Assembly (NCBI GenBank): GCA_964486865.1
Contig: CAZAOZ010000018.1
Location: 1-58,331 of the forward strand
DNA from: Ga0077527 sp964486865
GTDB lineage: Bacteria; Pseudomonadota; Gammaproteobacteria; Burkholderiales; SG8-41
DNA length: 58,331 nt
Reading direction: 5' to 3'
A program made the position numbers and the translations under genes. Under the pieces are notes generated by a model that searched no databases, was not told where the DNA came from, and saw only the letters and a program-made list of their open reading frames with translations. Position 1 is the stretch's first letter, and each line of letters opens with the position of its first letter. Of this stretch, positions 57,409-58,331 are shown one piece after another.

Positions 57409-58331
57409 TCAGGTGCGGCTGGCGATGTAGGCCTTCACCGCCTCGACATCGGGATCCATCACCGCGACCCGCTGCAGGCGGCTTTCCAGACCTTCATAGC
57501 CGGGCGGCACTTCCGGATCGCGCCCCAGCGCCGCACGGATGGTCTCGGCAAACTTCGCCGGCAATGCCGTTTCCAGGCAGATCAGCGGCACACCTGCTTC
57601 GCGCTGCTGCAGGCCGACATAGACGCCATCCGCGGTATGCGGGTCGATGATTGCGCCATAACGCTGATGCACCGAACGGATCGTCGCCAGGCGCCCGGCG
57701 TGGCTGCTGCGTCCCGACACGAAGCCATGACGGCCGATGTCTTTCCAGTACGGCGTCTCGCCGAGGCTGAAGCCGCCGGCTTCCTCCACCTCGCGCCACA
57801 ACCGCGCCACCACCGCCGGATCGCGTCCGACCACATCAAAAATGAAGCGCTCGAAATTGGATGCCTTGGAGATGTCCATCGACGGGCTCGATGTCTGCGC
57901 CACTTCCCGTCCGCTGCGCACGCGGTAATGACCGGTGCGGAAAAACTCGTCGAGCACGTCGTTCTCGTTGGACGCCAGGATCAGCCGGCGGATCGGCAGG
58001 CCCATGCTGCGCGCAATGTGGCCGGCGAAAATGTTGCCGAAATTTCCCGACGGCACCGCAAATGAAACCTGCTCGTCGTTGCTGCGCGTGGCCGCAAAAT
58101 AGCCTTTGAAGTAATACACGATCTGCGCCGCGATGCGCGCCCAGTTGATCGAGTTCACGGCGCCGATCTGGCGGCTGCTCTTGAATGCCGCATCGCCGCT
58201 GACTGCCTTGACGATATCCTGGCAGTCGTCGAACACGCCGCGGATGGCGATGTTGAAAATGTTCGCGTCCTGCAGCGAATACATCTGCGCGCGCTGGAAC
58301 GGGCTCATCTTGCCGTGCGGGGACAGCATGA
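57409..58331 (-). CDS. thrC: Threonine synthase, C-terminal part (cut by the window)
   Basis: The last ~307 residues of the pyridoxal-phosphate enzyme that makes threonine from O-phosphohomoserine. SPHGKMSPFQRAQMYSLQDA, VPSGNFGNIFAGHIARSMGL (the phosphate-binding glycine loop) and RTGHYRVRSGREVAQTSSPS are family blocks of the long proteobacterial ThrC. The frame is open to the window edge; the N-terminal ~170 residues lie beyond base 58331. Confidence 0.95.
   Translation of the reverse strand, partial: MLSPHGKMSPFQRAQMYSLQDANIFNIAIRGVFDDCQDIVKAVSGDAAFKSSRQIGAVNSINWARIAAQIVYYFKGYFAATRSNDEQVSFAVPSGNFGNIFAGHIARSMGLPIRRLILASNENDVLDEFFRTGHYRVRSGREVAQTSSPSMDISKASNFERFIFDVVGRDPAVVARLWREVEEAGGFSLGETPYWKDIGRHGFVSGRSSHAGRLATIRSVHQRYGAIIDPHTADGVYVGLQQREAGVPLICLETALPAKFAETIRAALGRDPEVPPGYEGLESRLQRVAVMDPDVEAVKAYIASRT

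Noticed and set aside
1..58331. CRISPR arrays, prophage, rRNA operon, toxin-antitoxin pairs
   Set aside because: No regularly spaced repeats, phage structural genes, rRNA sequence or paired toxin and antitoxin frames were seen.

Overview
The window looks like chromosomal DNA of a betaproteobacterium, most likely in or near Burkholderiales. This is inferred from gene families and gene order, not from a database search. The pointers are: guaB-guaA next to ratA, rnfH and smpB; a rimP-nusA-infB-rbfA-truB-rpsO-pnp chain; a lexA-imuA pair; GTP-type PEP carboxykinase; and three Bug/TctC-type periplasmic receptors. Coding density is high, genes are GC-rich, and most genes are housekeeping.

Layout. 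0-12.9 kb: a Gfo/Idh/MocA oxidoreductase; the oxygen-independent ubiquinone operon ubiU-ubiV-ubiT behind an FNR-type promoter; a 53-residue Lys-rich protein too short for routine calling; pckG; a GST/MFS pair; ygfX and ygfZ (divergent); DUF4936-like, NRDE, GNAT and SDR genes; an L,D-transpeptidase; tadA. 13.2-18.8 kb: remnants of two oppositely oriented IS3-family elements, then a tightly coupled trehalose operon (membrane-anchored otsA, otsB, a GH15 trehalase-like gene), which looks like an insertion between tadA and guaA. 19-24.7 kb: guaA/guaB, a DUF4124 protein, rnfH, ratA, smpB, tRNA-His(GUG), tRNA-Arg(UCU), dksA. 24.8-33.2 kb: the transcription/translation operon on the minus strand, with two hairpins in its leader. 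33.5-34.9 kb: lexA with an SOS box across its -10 element, then imuA without imuB/dnaE2. 34.9-41.1 kb: trpS, a YciO/YrdC protein, a PHP-domain nuclease, a membrane protein built from two copies of one unit, an HNH endonuclease, rhlE. 41.1-48.6 kb: a TSUP permease, a four-domain rhodanese protein, three Bug receptors, a thioesterase, a lone PIN protein, a TauD-like dioxygenase. 49-51.7 kb: clpB with a near-perfect sigma-32 promoter. 51.8-54.9 kb: an operon of an enlarged YeiH-like permease, a 40-residue membrane protein, a universal stress protein and a tail-anchored SRPBCC protein. 54.9-58.3 kb: a GltB-like flavoprotein, nadC, and thrC cut by the window edge.

Two things stand out as not explained by ordinary annotation. 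First, a degenerate AT-rich motif (consensus about AAWCAANTRGTTR, often preceded by ATCAAT) occurs at least 11 times, mostly at gene borders but also inside truB and across a signal-peptide start. It resembles the IHF consensus. Second, the YeiH-like / 40-aa / UspA / SRPBCC operon is the best candidate here for an undescribed membrane stress system. No CRISPR array, prophage or secretion system was seen.
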